From contig NZ_JAANAT010000001.1 of assembly GCF_011089895.1 (NCBI RefSeq), positions 3,819,028 through 3,883,027 of the forward strand: a DNA stretch of 64,000 bases, given 5' to 3'. Positions 1 to 8,578 of the stretch are shown piece by piece. The position numbers and the translations under genes were made by a program. The DNA is from Mucilaginibacter inviolabilis. Its GTDB lineage: Bacteria > Bacteroidota > Bacteroidia > Sphingobacteriales > Sphingobacteriaceae. The notes under the pieces were generated by a model, which saw only the letters and a list, made by a program, of their open reading frames with translations, searched no databases and was not told the DNA's origin. Numbering within the stretch: position 1 is the first letter of the stretch; the number at the start of each line of letters is the position of its first letter.

Positions 1-331
1 AGCAATGCAATAAATAATGTGAGCAACCTGATTAGCCGTTTGTTCATAAGTAGCTTTGTTATGATATTTTAAACTTTATTGTAAAGTCTCATTTCTTCCT
101 AATTTAGTTTAAAGAAAATCCACCGCTTAATTTTTTCGATGAACTAACCTATAGTTTCGATATATATCCTATTTGTTTATGACGAGTTTAATCGGAAACC
201 AGGAGTGGGTAAATGTCAAAATAGATGAATAGTTAGTCAGAAACTTATAGGCACTATGTTGTAATTTCCTATTTATTTGTACAGGCTGATCTTCACCGGT
301 TGGTCTCCCGTTCTCCCTTGAATATCATGAT
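1..331. other. Intergenic region, no gene recognised
   Basis: AT-rich stretch before the first coding region. I find no convincing coding frame and no RNA gene. It presumably holds the promoter of the downstream secreted protein, but no clean TAnnTTTG element could be fixed. The window edge cuts whatever lies upstream. Confidence 0.4.
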
Positions 332-3283
332 ATGACCAGGCAATCTGTAATAAAACTTGCACTCTTTTTGTGTTTCGCTATTCGGGCTATAACAACCTAT
401 GGTCAAACGAAAGCCATGGGCACCCGCATTACTTTTGGTAAAAACGCCAAAAACATTGCCCGCATAACTAACGATTCCCTGATACTCATTAGCGGCTCTA
501 CCAACCTGTTTACGGTAGATACACCCGAAGACCAGGGCCTGGTTTCCACCAAGGCGAGTATAGGTGATCTGCTCAGGCAGCTGGTTTCTGTCGATGGTTC
601 TATTCAACAATATACCATTACCGATAAAGATGGCACCCCAAAAACTACCGGAGATATCAACACCGGAGATAAACTGGTGGTAAGCTCTTCGAAAGGGATA
701 TCGACCAAAACCTACCACATCGCTGTTAAACCCATGGCGCTTAGCGGGCAACTCACTTTAGATAATACCACCATAACTGCCAACACCAACCATGACCTGA
801 TACTGTATTTTACAGCGGGGCAACGCAGTTCGGATGCTACCGTTAAAATTTACGTCCCCGCAGGCATTCCTGTTACCATGGATAATACCACGGTAAATGT
901 GATTGGCCGGGGCGAGGTAAAATTAAGTGGCCTCGCCACACAATCCATCGGAAGGGTAGGTACCAGATATTCCTACTCCAAGGTTGGCGAAGCAGCTATT
1001 TCCACTTCGTCTGGTGCAGGATCTGTTATCACCTTCAGCCACCTCGATCTGCGGCCCGCAAACGGTGCCGATCTGAAGATCAGGATCAGCGGGGTAAATC
1101 TTAAAAAAACGGGCAGGTACCAATTCAAGGCATCATACAGTACCTCCAAACCCGAGGTATTGACCAGCCCCGGCACAGGCCCCGAAACAGCTGCACTAAC
1201 CGCCACCCGCACCATCTCGGATTTTATGCGGATCCCCGATACCGCCATGAGCTACCGGGAAACACCCACCTTATACACAACAGCCCATTTCAAGTGGGGA
1301 CAAGGCGGTAACGCATCCGGCCTGCAATTAATGCAATCTGTGGATAAGGGCAAAACCTGGTCGGCAGCATCAGCCAAAATCGACCTCCAAAAGGCCACCG
1401 CCTCGGTTTCGGGTCTGGCTCCCAATAAACTGTACACCTTTAGGCTCAGCATTAAAGATGGCACGCAAAAAGGCTATTCCAACCCTGTTTCGTTTTACTC
1501 GGGCAAAATGGATATCAAATCCTTTGGTGTTACCGGCAGCGGTACCGATGATACCGAAAATATCAATAAGGCTATAGCTTACCTCAATCAATTAGGCGGC
1601 GGAACCTTGTTATTCACCCCGGGCACTTATATGGTGCGTACCGTTCACCTTCTGAGCAATGTTTTCCTGTACCTCGAAAAAGATGCCATCATCAAAGCGC
1701 TCAAGGGCGGCGACGCCCCGGAATCAACCTGGTTCAGCGATCGTAAATACCGCTCGGGACTTTCGCCTACCGATGCCGGCCCCTATACCGACCCCGAAAA
1801 CTATATGACCAAACAGGACGTGGGTCATCATTATTTTAAAAACGCCATGTTCTTTGGCGAACGACTGGACAATGTGAAAATTATAGGCAATGGCCAGATC
1901 AACGGTAACGGCAACCTGGTTAACGGCGACGGCGTGATGAAAAACCTACCCGATAATCGCTGCGATAAAATGTTTTCACTCAAGCTGTGTACCCATGTCG
2001 AGATCGGCGGTATCTATCACCCCGAAGATCTGTGGTATGATGAAACCAAGGATGAACCCTATTACATTGGCGCTAACGGTGCTAAAAATTTCGATAGTGA
2101 CAATATGCTCAAACTTGATCGCTCCGGGCATTTCGCCTTGCTGGCTACCGGTACCGATGGCATCAACATACATGATACCTACATCTGCAAAAACAATCAA
2201 ACCAACGTGCGCGATGTGTATGATTTTATGGAGTGCAATAATGTAAAGGTCACTAATATATTTTCCAGGGTAAGTTCTGATGATGTGGTAAAACCGGGCT
2301 CCGATTGTTCGCTGGGCTTTACCCGGCCTGCCAGTAATTACCTGGTGCGTAATATTATTGGCGATACCAATTGCAACCTTATCCAGTTAGGCTCCGAAAC
2401 CGCCGACGATATTACCCAGGTTTACGTAGATAATATTTATGTACTGGGCGCGAACAAGGCAGGTTTTTCTATATCTACCAACGATGGCGGCCATGTAAAA
2501 GATATTTACCTCAACAGCGGTCGTACAGGTCCTATTCGTGAGCGCTCCAAAATGTACCGGGCCATGACACCGTTTTTTATATCCATCTCCAACCGCGGCC
2601 GTATTATTGGTGCCGAGGCAGGCAGATATGTATTTACCGAAAATGGCAAAAAGCATGATGAACTGCTGGTTAAAAACGTAAACATAGGCCAGGTAGAAAA
2701 CATTAACCTAAAAGCACTGGATGTATACGAGGTTTACAGCGGCAGCTCCTACAGCGGTAAACGCTGGAAACCTTATGATGGCACCCAGCGCAAAGCCTCG
2801 CCCATTATTGCGGGCTACAAGCTGCCCGATAATGCCGATGTTACCGGCGGATTGGATTTTAAACTCCCCAACGGCTTACATACCGGCTATATAAAAAATG
2901 TTGTTTTTGACGATATCAACTTCCTGGTAAAAGGTGGCAACCCGATAACCGATACCACCGCCGTTCCGGCCGAGCTTGGCGTAGGGCAGTACAATGCCGC
3001 CGATCTTAAAATACAACCGTCATATGGGCTCTGGGCCAGGCACGTGAAAGATATCTCAGTCAACAACTGCACGTTTAATTACGAGAAACGCGACAGCCGC
3101 TATGCGCTGTTTTTTGATGATGTAATTGATGCCCGGATCAGCCATATCAAAGCGGTAAAGGCACTGGATAATCCTATAGTAATCGGCACAAAAAAAGCGC
3201 AAAACGTACAGGTATCCAACTCCGTGTATTATCATGATACCTGGGGAAACGCATCGGCAAAAGTAGACGGGATCGATAAATAA
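332..3283 (+). CDS. Secreted GH28-like / pectate-lyase-superfamily beta-helix protein
   Basis: A 983-residue exported protein, probably acting on pectin-like or other uronate-containing polysaccharide. Residues 1 to about 24 form a signal peptide. About 30-290 is a beta-rich region I do not recognise. About 305-390 looks like a fibronectin type III domain (SGLAPNKLYTFRLSIKDG). From residue 393 the pectate-lyase-3 / GH28 right-handed beta-helix begins (FGVTGSGTDDTENINKAI, then GGGTLLFTPGTY). The acidic pair at 650-651 (SSDDVVKPGSD) matches the GH28 DD motif; the canonical NTD and GHG motifs are not obvious, so the exact activity (glycosidase or lyase-fold relative) is open. The gene stands alone, with repeats downstream. 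The ATG at 332 directly precedes the signal peptide. Confidence 0.8.
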   Translation: MTRQSVIKLALFLCFAIRAITTYGQTKAMGTRITFGKNAKNIARITNDSLILISGSTNLFTVDTPEDQGLVSTKASIGDLLRQLVSVDGSIQQYTITDKDGTPKTTGDINTGDKLVVSSSKGISTKTYHIAVKPMALSGQLTLDNTTITANTNHDLILYFTAGQRSSDATVKIYVPAGIPVTMDNTTVNVIGRGEVKLSGLATQSIGRVGTRYSYSKVGEAAISTSSGAGSVITFSHLDLRPANGADLKIRISGVNLKKTGRYQFKASYSTSKPEVLTSPGTGPETAALTATRTISDFMRIPDTAMSYRETPTLYTTAHFKWGQGGNASGLQLMQSVDKGKTWSAASAKIDLQKATASVSGLAPNKLYTFRLSIKDGTQKGYSNPVSFYSGKMDIKSFGVTGSGTDDTENINKAIAYLNQLGGGTLLFTPGTYMVRTVHLLSNVFLYLEKDAIIKALKGGDAPESTWFSDRKYRSGLSPTDAGPYTDPENYMTKQDVGHHYFKNAMFFGERLDNVKIIGNGQINGNGNLVNGDGVMKNLPDNRCDKMFSLKLCTHVEIGGIYHPEDLWYDETKDEPYYIGANGAKNFDSDNMLKLDRSGHFALLATGTDGINIHDTYICKNNQTNVRDVYDFMECNNVKVTNIFSRVSSDDVVKPGSDCSLGFTRPASNYLVRNIIGDTNCNLIQLGSETADDITQVYVDNIYVLGANKAGFSISTNDGGHVKDIYLNSGRTGPIRERSKMYRAMTPFFISISNRGRIIGAEAGRYVFTENGKKHDELLVKNVNIGQVENINLKALDVYEVYSGSSYSGKRWKPYDGTQRKASPIIAGYKLPDNADVTGGLDFKLPNGLHTGYIKNVVFDDINFLVKGGNPITDTTAVPAELGVGQYNAADLKIQPSYGLWARHVKDISVNNCTFNYEKRDSRYALFFDDVIDARISHIKAVKALDNPIVIGTKKAQNVQVSNSVYYHDTWGNASAKVDGIDK

Positions 3284-3316
3284 AGCCTCGGTATCGATCT
3301 CAAAACGAACCAAAAC

Positions 3317-3345
3317 ACTTACGAAGTTTTGAAAACTTCGTAAGT
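3317..3345. repeat. Perfect palindrome, copy 1 (terminator-like hairpin)
   Basis: Fourteen-base arms ACTTACGAAGTTTT and their reverse complement around one G. It begins 33 bases after the stop codon of the beta-helix protein, so it may terminate that gene. A near-identical copy is at 3710-3740; the two bracket a repeat-rich block. Confidence 0.8.
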
Positions 3346-3507
3346 CTGCACACCGTTAAAACTTTTAAAAGCCGGGCCTTGTGTGATTCCTTCCCTCGGG
3401 AAGGGGAGGAAGGGGTTTCTCTTCGCCAATGTTGGTGACAACACCAACAACGGCGCGAAATATATCAGACTTAAACCGAAGGGAACAAAAAGGAATAACG
3501 CATAGCC

Positions 3508-3643
3508 GACTCACCCGGTCTACGCTTCGCTGGACCACCCTCTCTCCGGCTTCGCCGCATAGAGGGTCAAAAAAAATTAAAAACCCCTCTTTCCGCCGTA
3601 GGCGAAGAGAGGGGTGAAGAGCGTAGCGATGTCGGGGTGAGTC
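3508..3643. repeat. Fold-back intergenic repeat, family A, copy 1
   Basis: A 136-bp block that begins with GACTCACCC and ends with GGGGTGAGTC, so its termini are inverted repeats. Inside it are further pairs (CCACCCTCTCT on the left, AGAGAGGGGTG on the right) around an A-rich centre. A second copy is at 4503-4636. It has no coding capacity of its own. Just upstream, 3431-3448 is a small palindrome (GTTGGTG, ACAA, CACCAAC). The layout resembles a MITE or a REP-like element; the mobilising enzyme is not in the window. Confidence 0.75.
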
Positions 3644-3709
3644 GACATCGCGTTTCATCCATTAGCCTATGGTAGGTGTTATCACCGTACCATTTCTTTC
3701 GGGCTTAAA

Positions 3710-3740
3710 CACTTACGAAGTTTTAAAAACTTCGTAAGTG
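3710..3740. repeat. Perfect palindrome, copy 2 (terminator-like hairpin)
   Basis: Fifteen-base arms CACTTACGAAGTTTT and their reverse complement around one A. It lies 14 bases beyond the 3' end of azoR (minus strand) and differs from the copy at 3317-3345 only at the centre and the outermost base pair. It probably acts as the azoR terminator. Confidence 0.75.
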
Positions 3741-3754
3741 TTAGCAAATGCCTA

Positions 3755-4366
3755 TTAATAAGCATACTCCTCAACAGCACCCAAAGCCTTGGGCAGCGCG
3801 GTTTCTTTGGTTTCGGCTTTAAAATGTCCCTCTACCCTAAAAGTTGTAATATCAGTTATGCCAATAAGACCAAAAATAGTTCTCAGATACGATTCGGTAA
3901 AATCATAGCTTTTCATAGGTCCTTCGGAGTACACCCCACCAGAAGCGATAGCCAGGTAAACTTTTTTGTTTTTTACAAGTCCTTCCAATACTCCCGCCTC
4001 TGTATAACTAAAAGTAACACCACGCCTAACAATATGATCTATCCATGATTTTAGCGTAGAAGGGATACCAAGATTATACAAAGGGACACCAATTACAATA
4101 ATGTCGGCATCCTTAATTTCGTTTATAGCGGCATCAGAGTGTTTAACGGCTTCGCGATGTTCTTCTGTACGTGCTTCATCAGGTGTATAAAACGCGGTGA
4201 AATGTGATTCTTCTAAATGCGGAAATGGCTTTTTGGTTAAATCACGTGTATGCACGGTGCTGCCAGGATAAGCTGCGGCCAGTTTTTCTAATATGGCTCC
4301 GGATAGTTTGTTGCTGAAGGATTCGTTCCCTTGAACACTCGAAATAATATTCAGTATCTTTTTCAT
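3755..4366 (-). CDS. azoR: FMN-dependent NADH-azoreductase
   Basis: A 203-residue flavodoxin-fold oxidoreductase, the usual AzoR length. It reduces quinones and azo compounds with NADH in the cytoplasm and is usually a quinone or electrophile defence enzyme. The N-terminal MKKILNIISSVQGNESFSN is the flavin-phosphate loop region; IIVIGVPLYNLGIPSTLKSW and the following IDHIVRRGVTFSYTEAG are the family's FMN-binding and dimer segment. It is monocistronic, with a palindromic terminator behind it. A TACCTTTG promoter element lies at 4396-4389, and a 14+14-bp inverted repeat farther upstream is a likely repressor site. Confidence 0.93.
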   Translation of the reverse strand: MKKILNIISSVQGNESFSNKLSGAILEKLAAAYPGSTVHTRDLTKKPFPHLEESHFTAFYTPDEARTEEHREAVKHSDAAINEIKDADIIVIGVPLYNLGIPSTLKSWIDHIVRRGVTFSYTEAGVLEGLVKNKKVYLAIASGGVYSEGPMKSYDFTESYLRTIFGLIGITDITTFRVEGHFKAETKETALPKALGAVEEYAY

Positions 4367-4388
4367 TTGTTTTTATTTTTTGTTTAGT

Positions 4389-4396
4389 CAAAGGTA
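4389..4396 (-). promoter_or_regulatory. azoR -7 promoter element
   Basis: TACCTTTG on the minus strand matches the Bacteroidota TAnnTTTG consensus and lies 22 bases before the azoR ATG. The -33 element is unclear. Confidence 0.55.
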
Positions 4397-4424
4397 TTTA
4401 CCATTGCTATTAAAAAGATACTAG

Positions 4425-4456
4425 TATACTAAAGGATAGTAGTATCCTTTAGTATA
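4425..4456. promoter_or_regulatory. Inverted-repeat operator upstream of azoR
   Basis: Perfect arms TATACTAAAGGATA (4425-4438) and reverse complement (4443-4456) around GTAG, about 60-90 bases upstream of the azoR start and just upstream of its promoter. The TACT/AGTA half-sites resemble operators of DUF24/HxlR-type repressors such as YodB, which controls an azoreductase in Bacillus (known for that family). No regulator gene is adjacent. Confidence 0.55.
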
Positions 4457-4502
4457 GTGACAAACAAGATGGAAGCACGGTGAAATAGCATGGGGCGTAA
4501 TT

Positions 4503-4636
4503 GACTCACCTGGTCTACGCTTCGCTAGACCACCCTCTCTTCGCCTGCGGCGAAAAGAGGGTAAAGAAAAAGTAAAATCCCCTCTATGCGCAAAACGGAG
4601 AGAGGGGTGACAAGCGCAGCGACGTCGGGGTGAGTC
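4503..4636. repeat. Fold-back intergenic repeat, family A, copy 2
   Basis: A 134-bp relative of 3508-3643 in the same orientation. It begins GACTCACC and ends GGGGTGAGTC, with the same CTACGCTTCGCT and ACCACCCTCTCT words on the left and AGAGAGGGGTGA on the right. The core differs. The rest of 4637-4867 holds no gene I can support. Confidence 0.75.
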
Positions 4637-4867
4637 GATAACCAGGCGTTTCAAACTAAATTTTATTTACAAACCCCATTAATCCATTTCCCAAAATTCA
4701 AGTCTGATGAAAAATAGCTTATCTTACCAAAATGGCAGACCAGCTTTTTTATTTATTCATATATGATCGTAATAGTTAAAAAACGTTAAATAAATGACTG
4801 TACGTCAACTTTGTGTAGGTACATAATATTTGTTTTTACTTATTTTTGCTACATCAAATTTAAAGTC

Positions 4868-5302
4868 ATGCAAAGGAAATTAATTATCATTGCCAGCTTA
4901 CTGATAGGTAGTTTTTACAGCAGCGTAGTACGCGCCCAACAAACAACCGCCTTAGAACCTGATCAAAATCCAAGATATCTGGAAAGTCAGTATAAATATA
5001 TGCGTGGGGCCGACAGCCTGAACAGCCTGCACGGTACTACTGTTCAAAACACCTATAAAGCTTACGATTGGTACGAAGCCAGAATGGAACGCCGCCGTCA
5101 AAATCGCGAATGGCGCCATGAAGAACGGATGAACGGTTATGATTATAGCCCGTCATGGAGCGTTTATGGTGGTTACTCTTATCCTTACAGCAATTGGGGT
5201 TGGAATAGCGGCTGGGGCGGTGGCTGGGGTAACCGTTGGGGCGGTGGCTACGGCGGCCGCTGGGGCGGACGTACCAGCGTTGGTATAGGATTTGGCTGGT
5301 AA
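4868..5302 (+). CDS. Secreted Gly/Trp/Tyr-rich protein of unknown function
   Basis: A 144-residue protein I do not recognise. The start is set at the ATG at 4868 because MQRKLIIIASLLIGSFYSSV followed by VRAQ forms a clean signal peptide; an upstream in-frame ATG adds an unlikely hydrophobic leader. Mature residues about 22-85 are polar and charged, with an arginine-rich stretch (EARMERRRQNREWRHEERM). The C-terminus is built of short Gly-Trp-Gly-Gly repeats and ends GIGFGW, as in flexible or surface-exposed envelope proteins. It lies 49 bases before the LpoB gene on the same strand and probably shares its transcript. A TATTTTTG at 4841-4848 may be its promoter. Confidence 0.65.
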   Translation: MQRKLIIIASLLIGSFYSSVVRAQQTTALEPDQNPRYLESQYKYMRGADSLNSLHGTTVQNTYKAYDWYEARMERRRQNREWRHEERMNGYDYSPSWSVYGGYSYPYSNWGWNSGWGGGWGNRWGGGYGGRWGGRTSVGIGFGW

Positions 5303-5351
5303 CAATTTACTCAAAATACACTCTTATTATATAAAACCCCGAACAATACAC

Positions 5352-5945
5352 ATGAAATTCAACAAAATTATAGCAATTGCTGCCCTTGCAGTTTCAGGAA
5401 TGTTGGTAGCTTCTTGCTCCAGACAAGTAACACGTGTTAGTACAGACGAAACCATTGATATCAGCGGTAACTGGAACAACAGCGACTCCAGATTAGTAGC
5501 AGCCGACTTAACCGATAAAATACTAAATGCCGCCTGGATAAATACCCACCTGGAAGAACACCAGGGCAAAAGACCGGTAGTTATTGTAGGCTTTGTTCAA
5601 AACAAAAGCCACGAACATATTGATGCCGAAACATTTGTAAAAGATGTGGAAACCGCATTTATACAAACCCAAAAGGTACGTTTGGTACAAGGCGGCAAAA
5701 AGCGTGATGAGTTACGTGCCGAAAAAGAAGATCAGCAAACCAATGCTACCGTTTCGAGCATGAAAAAATTTGGTTTGGAAAACGGTGCCGATTATATATT
5801 GCAAGGTTCTATCAACTCTATTGTTGACGCGCACAAACGCCAAAAAGTAGTTTACTACCAGGTTAACCTGGAACTGACCAACATCCAAACCAATGAAGTA
5901 GTTTGGATAGGCGAAAAGAAAATAGCCAAATACGTAAAAAACTAA
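5352..5945 (+). CDS. lpoB: LpoB-type penicillin-binding-protein activator lipoprotein
   Basis: A 197-residue lipoprotein of the LpoB family (Pfam LpoB). In E. coli LpoB is an outer-membrane lipoprotein that stimulates the peptidoglycan synthase PBP1b; the same role here is inferred from family only. The start at 5352 gives a signal peptide with lipobox LVASC (Cys22). The body follows the family: ISGNWNNSDSRLVAADLTDK, then RPVVIVGFVQNKSHEHID, and GADYILQGSINSI towards the end. It is preceded by the Gly/Trp-rich secreted protein and followed by a COG3014 lipoprotein, an arrangement that points to one envelope function. Confidence 0.85.
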   Translation: MKFNKIIAIAALAVSGMLVASCSRQVTRVSTDETIDISGNWNNSDSRLVAADLTDKILNAAWINTHLEEHQGKRPVVIVGFVQNKSHEHIDAETFVKDVETAFIQTQKVRLVQGGKKRDELRAEKEDQQTNATVSSMKKFGLENGADYILQGSINSIVDAHKRQKVVYYQVNLELTNIQTNEVVWIGEKKIAKYVKN

Positions 5946-5948
5946 ATC

Positions 5949-6071
5949 GGTATCAAGTAGCTAGTATCAAGTATCAAGATTCCTCATCTTTTTGCTAGTA
6001 CCAAATATCATGTAAAAAATACTTGATACTTGATACTAGCTACGTGATACTAACTATACCTACTTGATACC
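5949..6071. repeat. Nested word-repeat palindrome between lpoB and the COG3014 gene
   Basis: The word TATCAAG/CTTGATA is reiterated in both orientations. Outer perfect arms are 5949-5960 and 6060-6071 (GGTATCAAGTAG); inner perfect 21-bp arms are 5958-5978 and 6022-6042. The whole gap between the two genes is this structure. It could fold in the mRNA and tune expression of the second gene. Structures of the same design but different words are at 41505-41610 and 56705-56850. Confidence 0.8.
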
Positions 6072-6080
6072 CTATAAACA

Positions 6081-7508
6081 ATGATAAACCTCCGCAAGTA
6101 TATTCTCCAGGCATCGTCTGTTATAGGATTGATGCTTTTTTTGTCGGGCTGCGCATCTTATAATGACCGTATTCTTCCGTATTATAAAAATGTTTCGGCC
6201 GGGAATTACAAAGCGGCGGAGACTGAGCTCGACAAAAACAGCCTGATCCAAAAACCCCGCAACAAACTCCTTTTCCTGATGGAAAAAGGCAGGATTAGTC
6301 AGCTGAATGGCGAATACGAAGCAAGCAACCGTTATTTTAACGAGGCCGATCAGATGCTGGAGCAAGGCCTTACCAGTGCAACAGACGAAGCCGTTGGCGC
6401 CTTGGTAAACCCCATGGAGCAACGGTATAAGGGCGAGGATTTTGAAAAATTCATGATCCATTACTACAAGGCGCTCAATTACATGTATCTGCATAACATT
6501 GATGAGGCTGTAGTAGAGGCCCGCCGCATTACCCTGCAGGCGCAACAACAGGGCGATAAATTCAATAATAAGGATAACCGCTACTCAAACGATGCATTTT
6601 CACTGATGCTGCAGGGTATGTTGTATGAAAGCAACAACGATGTGAACAACGCTTTTATATCGTATCGCAACGCGGCCGAGATCTACCTGAAAAGCTCCGA
6701 CAAAACCTACTATGGCACCCCGATGCCACTGGGCCTGCAGCAGGACGTGATCCGCACGGCCAAACTAAACGGCTTTACAACCGAGGCCGATGAATTTGAA
6801 CAAGCATTCGGCTTTAAATATGATATGCCCAAACCCAGCGATGGCGGCGAACTGATCCTTTTTTGGGAGAATGGCCTGGCCCCGGTTAAAACTCAGGTCG
6901 ACTTATTTTTCAGCCTGATCAGGAACGATAACGGCGATCTTTTTTTTACCGATGCTGCCGGAGGCATAGTAGTTCCTTTCAATTACAGCGGCGACAGATA
7001 TAAAGTAAATACCAAATCGGTAGAAAGCCTGCGGGTAGCCTGGCCAAAATACGTGGCGCAAACCCCTTATTATTCTGGCGCGGTGATCACCAATAATCAG
7101 CAGCAAATACCGCTTGAAAAAGCCGAGGATATCAATCAGCTGGCCTTTAAAACCTTACAGGAACGTACCTTAAAAGAGATTGGTAAAACACTCTCCAGGC
7201 TAGCTGTAAAAAAGATTGCCGAATATTCTGTACGTGCAGCCGCTAAAGATAACAATGGCAATAACAATTCCTTATTACAAGGCATTGGCTATGGTATACA
7301 GCTATACAGCCTGCTATCAGAAAAGGCCGACACCCGTAACTGGCAAAGCCTGCCCTCGTACATTTCATACGCGCGCATACCGCTTCAAAAAGGCGAAAAC
7401 CAAATCAGCTTAACTTTAAAAAACAGCCATGGCGCCGACGAGGTTAAAACCATCAAAGTAAACGGCACCGGCAGGCTGCAGTTTTATAATTATTCGTCAT
7501 TAAGGTAA
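6081..7508 (+). CDS. COG3014 family TPR-like lipoprotein
   Basis: A 475-residue lipoprotein. The signal peptide ends in lipobox FLSGC (Cys24). Residues about 35-230 are helical and TPR-like (YYKNVSAGNYKAAETELDK, then FLMEKGRISQLNGEYEASNR). The C-terminal half contains a beta-rich region and ends near LTLKNSHGADEVKTIKVNGT. The family is conserved next to LpoB-like proteins in Bacteroidota, as here, where lpoB ends 135 bases upstream. The biochemical role is unknown; a structural partner of the peptidoglycan-synthase activator is an inference from linkage. Start ATG 6081 is well placed before the signal peptide. Confidence 0.8.
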   Translation: MINLRKYILQASSVIGLMLFLSGCASYNDRILPYYKNVSAGNYKAAETELDKNSLIQKPRNKLLFLMEKGRISQLNGEYEASNRYFNEADQMLEQGLTSATDEAVGALVNPMEQRYKGEDFEKFMIHYYKALNYMYLHNIDEAVVEARRITLQAQQQGDKFNNKDNRYSNDAFSLMLQGMLYESNNDVNNAFISYRNAAEIYLKSSDKTYYGTPMPLGLQQDVIRTAKLNGFTTEADEFEQAFGFKYDMPKPSDGGELILFWENGLAPVKTQVDLFFSLIRNDNGDLFFTDAAGGIVVPFNYSGDRYKVNTKSVESLRVAWPKYVAQTPYYSGAVITNNQQQIPLEKAEDINQLAFKTLQERTLKEIGKTLSRLAVKKIAEYSVRAAAKDNNGNNNSLLQGIGYGIQLYSLLSEKADTRNWQSLPSYISYARIPLQKGENQISLTLKNSHGADEVKTIKVNGTGRLQFYNYSSLR

Positions 7509-7524
7509 AATTCTTATACTTAAT

Positions 7525-7622
7525 TTGTCATCCTGAGCGGAACGAAGGATCTATCGGCGATTAGATTCTTCGCTCCGCTCAGAATGACAAAAAACTATTC
7601 GCTTCGTGCCTCGCAATGACGC
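7525..7622. repeat. TCATCCTGAGCGG / CTCAGAATGACA intergenic inverted repeat
   Basis: TTGTCATCCTGAGCGGAACG (7525 onward) pairs with the stretch ending CCGCTCAGAATGACAA at 7590; directly after it, 7596-7622 is a relative of the GCCTCGCAATGACGC repeat seen at 43629 and 55803. These are widespread short intergenic repeats of Bacteroidota. Here it follows the COG3014 gene and may end its transcript. Confidence 0.75.
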
Positions 7623-7697
7623 ATTTTTATTAAAGCACTTCCGTCCATCCATTGCCAATCCCAAACATTTTTTGTATCTTTAAATACATCCAAAGGC

Positions 7698-7732
7698 CAG
7701 CCCTGCTTACTTGAATATTGTAAGCAGGGCTG
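7698..7732. terminator. Strong intergenic hairpin
   Basis: Perfect 13-base arms (CAGCCCTGCTTAC and its reverse complement) around a 9-base loop. The T-run behind it is poor, so it may be a terminator or a regulatory RNA hairpin. The remaining 7733-8037 holds AT-rich sequence without a gene I can support. Confidence 0.5.
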
Positions 7733-8037
7733 TTTGGTTAAAGAGATAAAAAGCTCCAAAAATTAACTCTTTGAAATATATCTACCTAAATTTCAGACAA
7801 GTCAATCTTTTTAAATATTAAAAACCGTGTCGAAAATTTGTTAAAAAGTGTTAAAATCGATAGTTATGAATAAGTTTTGAGCTGTTTTTGATCCATTTTT
7901 GCCTCGTTTTTGAGGAGAAAAGTGTTAAAATTGAGGTTTAAAAAGTCCTTCCTCAATTATTGCTGTTTGAATTTTATAAGTATCTTTAATTAGGTCGTTC
8001 AAACTTCAGGAACCTGTCAATTTCAACCTATCATACC

Positions 8038-8460
8038 ATGGCCGAAAATAAAACCAAAGAAAGCACCGCCAGTGTAACCGAATTTCTGAACCTGGTACCC
8101 GATGAAACCAAACGAGCAGATAGTTTCCGGCTGGTGCAAATCATGGAAGAACAAACCGGCCTGAAAGCCAAAATGTGGGGACCTGCTATTGTGGGTTTTG
8201 GCAGCTATCATTACAAATATGAAAGTGGCCGTGAAGGAGATGGCCCTATGGTAGCGTTTTCGCCACACAAAGCCGAAATTTCCCTGTACCTGATGCTGGA
8301 TGCTGTGGAGAAAGAAAAACTGCTTGCCAAATTCGGCAAGCATAAAACCGGGAAAGGCTGTATCTATATCAAAAAATTGCAGGACATTCAGGAAGAAGTA
8401 CTTAGGGAGATGATCAACTCTTCTGTAAGTTATGTAACAGCAAAATATAGCACACCATAA
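8038..8460 (+). CDS. DUF1801 domain protein
   Basis: A 140-residue cytoplasmic protein of the DUF1801 (YdhG-like) family. Family marks seen: residues about 14-35 (EFLNLVPDETKRADSFRLVQ), the central MWGPAIVGFGSYHYKYESG and VAFSPHKAEISLYLM, and a late GKGCIYIKKL. The family has a fold related to the iron chaperone frataxin-like YdhG/Fra; biochemical function is unproven. It stands alone, with 118 bases before the sigma gene. Confidence 0.85.
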   Translation: MAENKTKESTASVTEFLNLVPDETKRADSFRLVQIMEEQTGLKAKMWGPAIVGFGSYHYKYESGREGDGPMVAFSPHKAEISLYLMLDAVEKEKLLAKFGKHKTGKGCIYIKKLQDIQEEVLREMINSSVSYVTAKYSTP

Positions 8461-8578
8461 CATCCTGAAAGCCTTTATATATGCTCCATTGGGCTTTTAA
8501 AGCTTAACAATAACTTAACTTATAAAATTAAGCATAGTAATACCTTAGTGATATAATTGCCCCTATTGAATAATTATA

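Noticed and set aside
3365..3658. Open frames on both strands within the fold-back repeat
   Set aside because: They are made of the repeat's inverted words, have no domain and cover the non-coding element.
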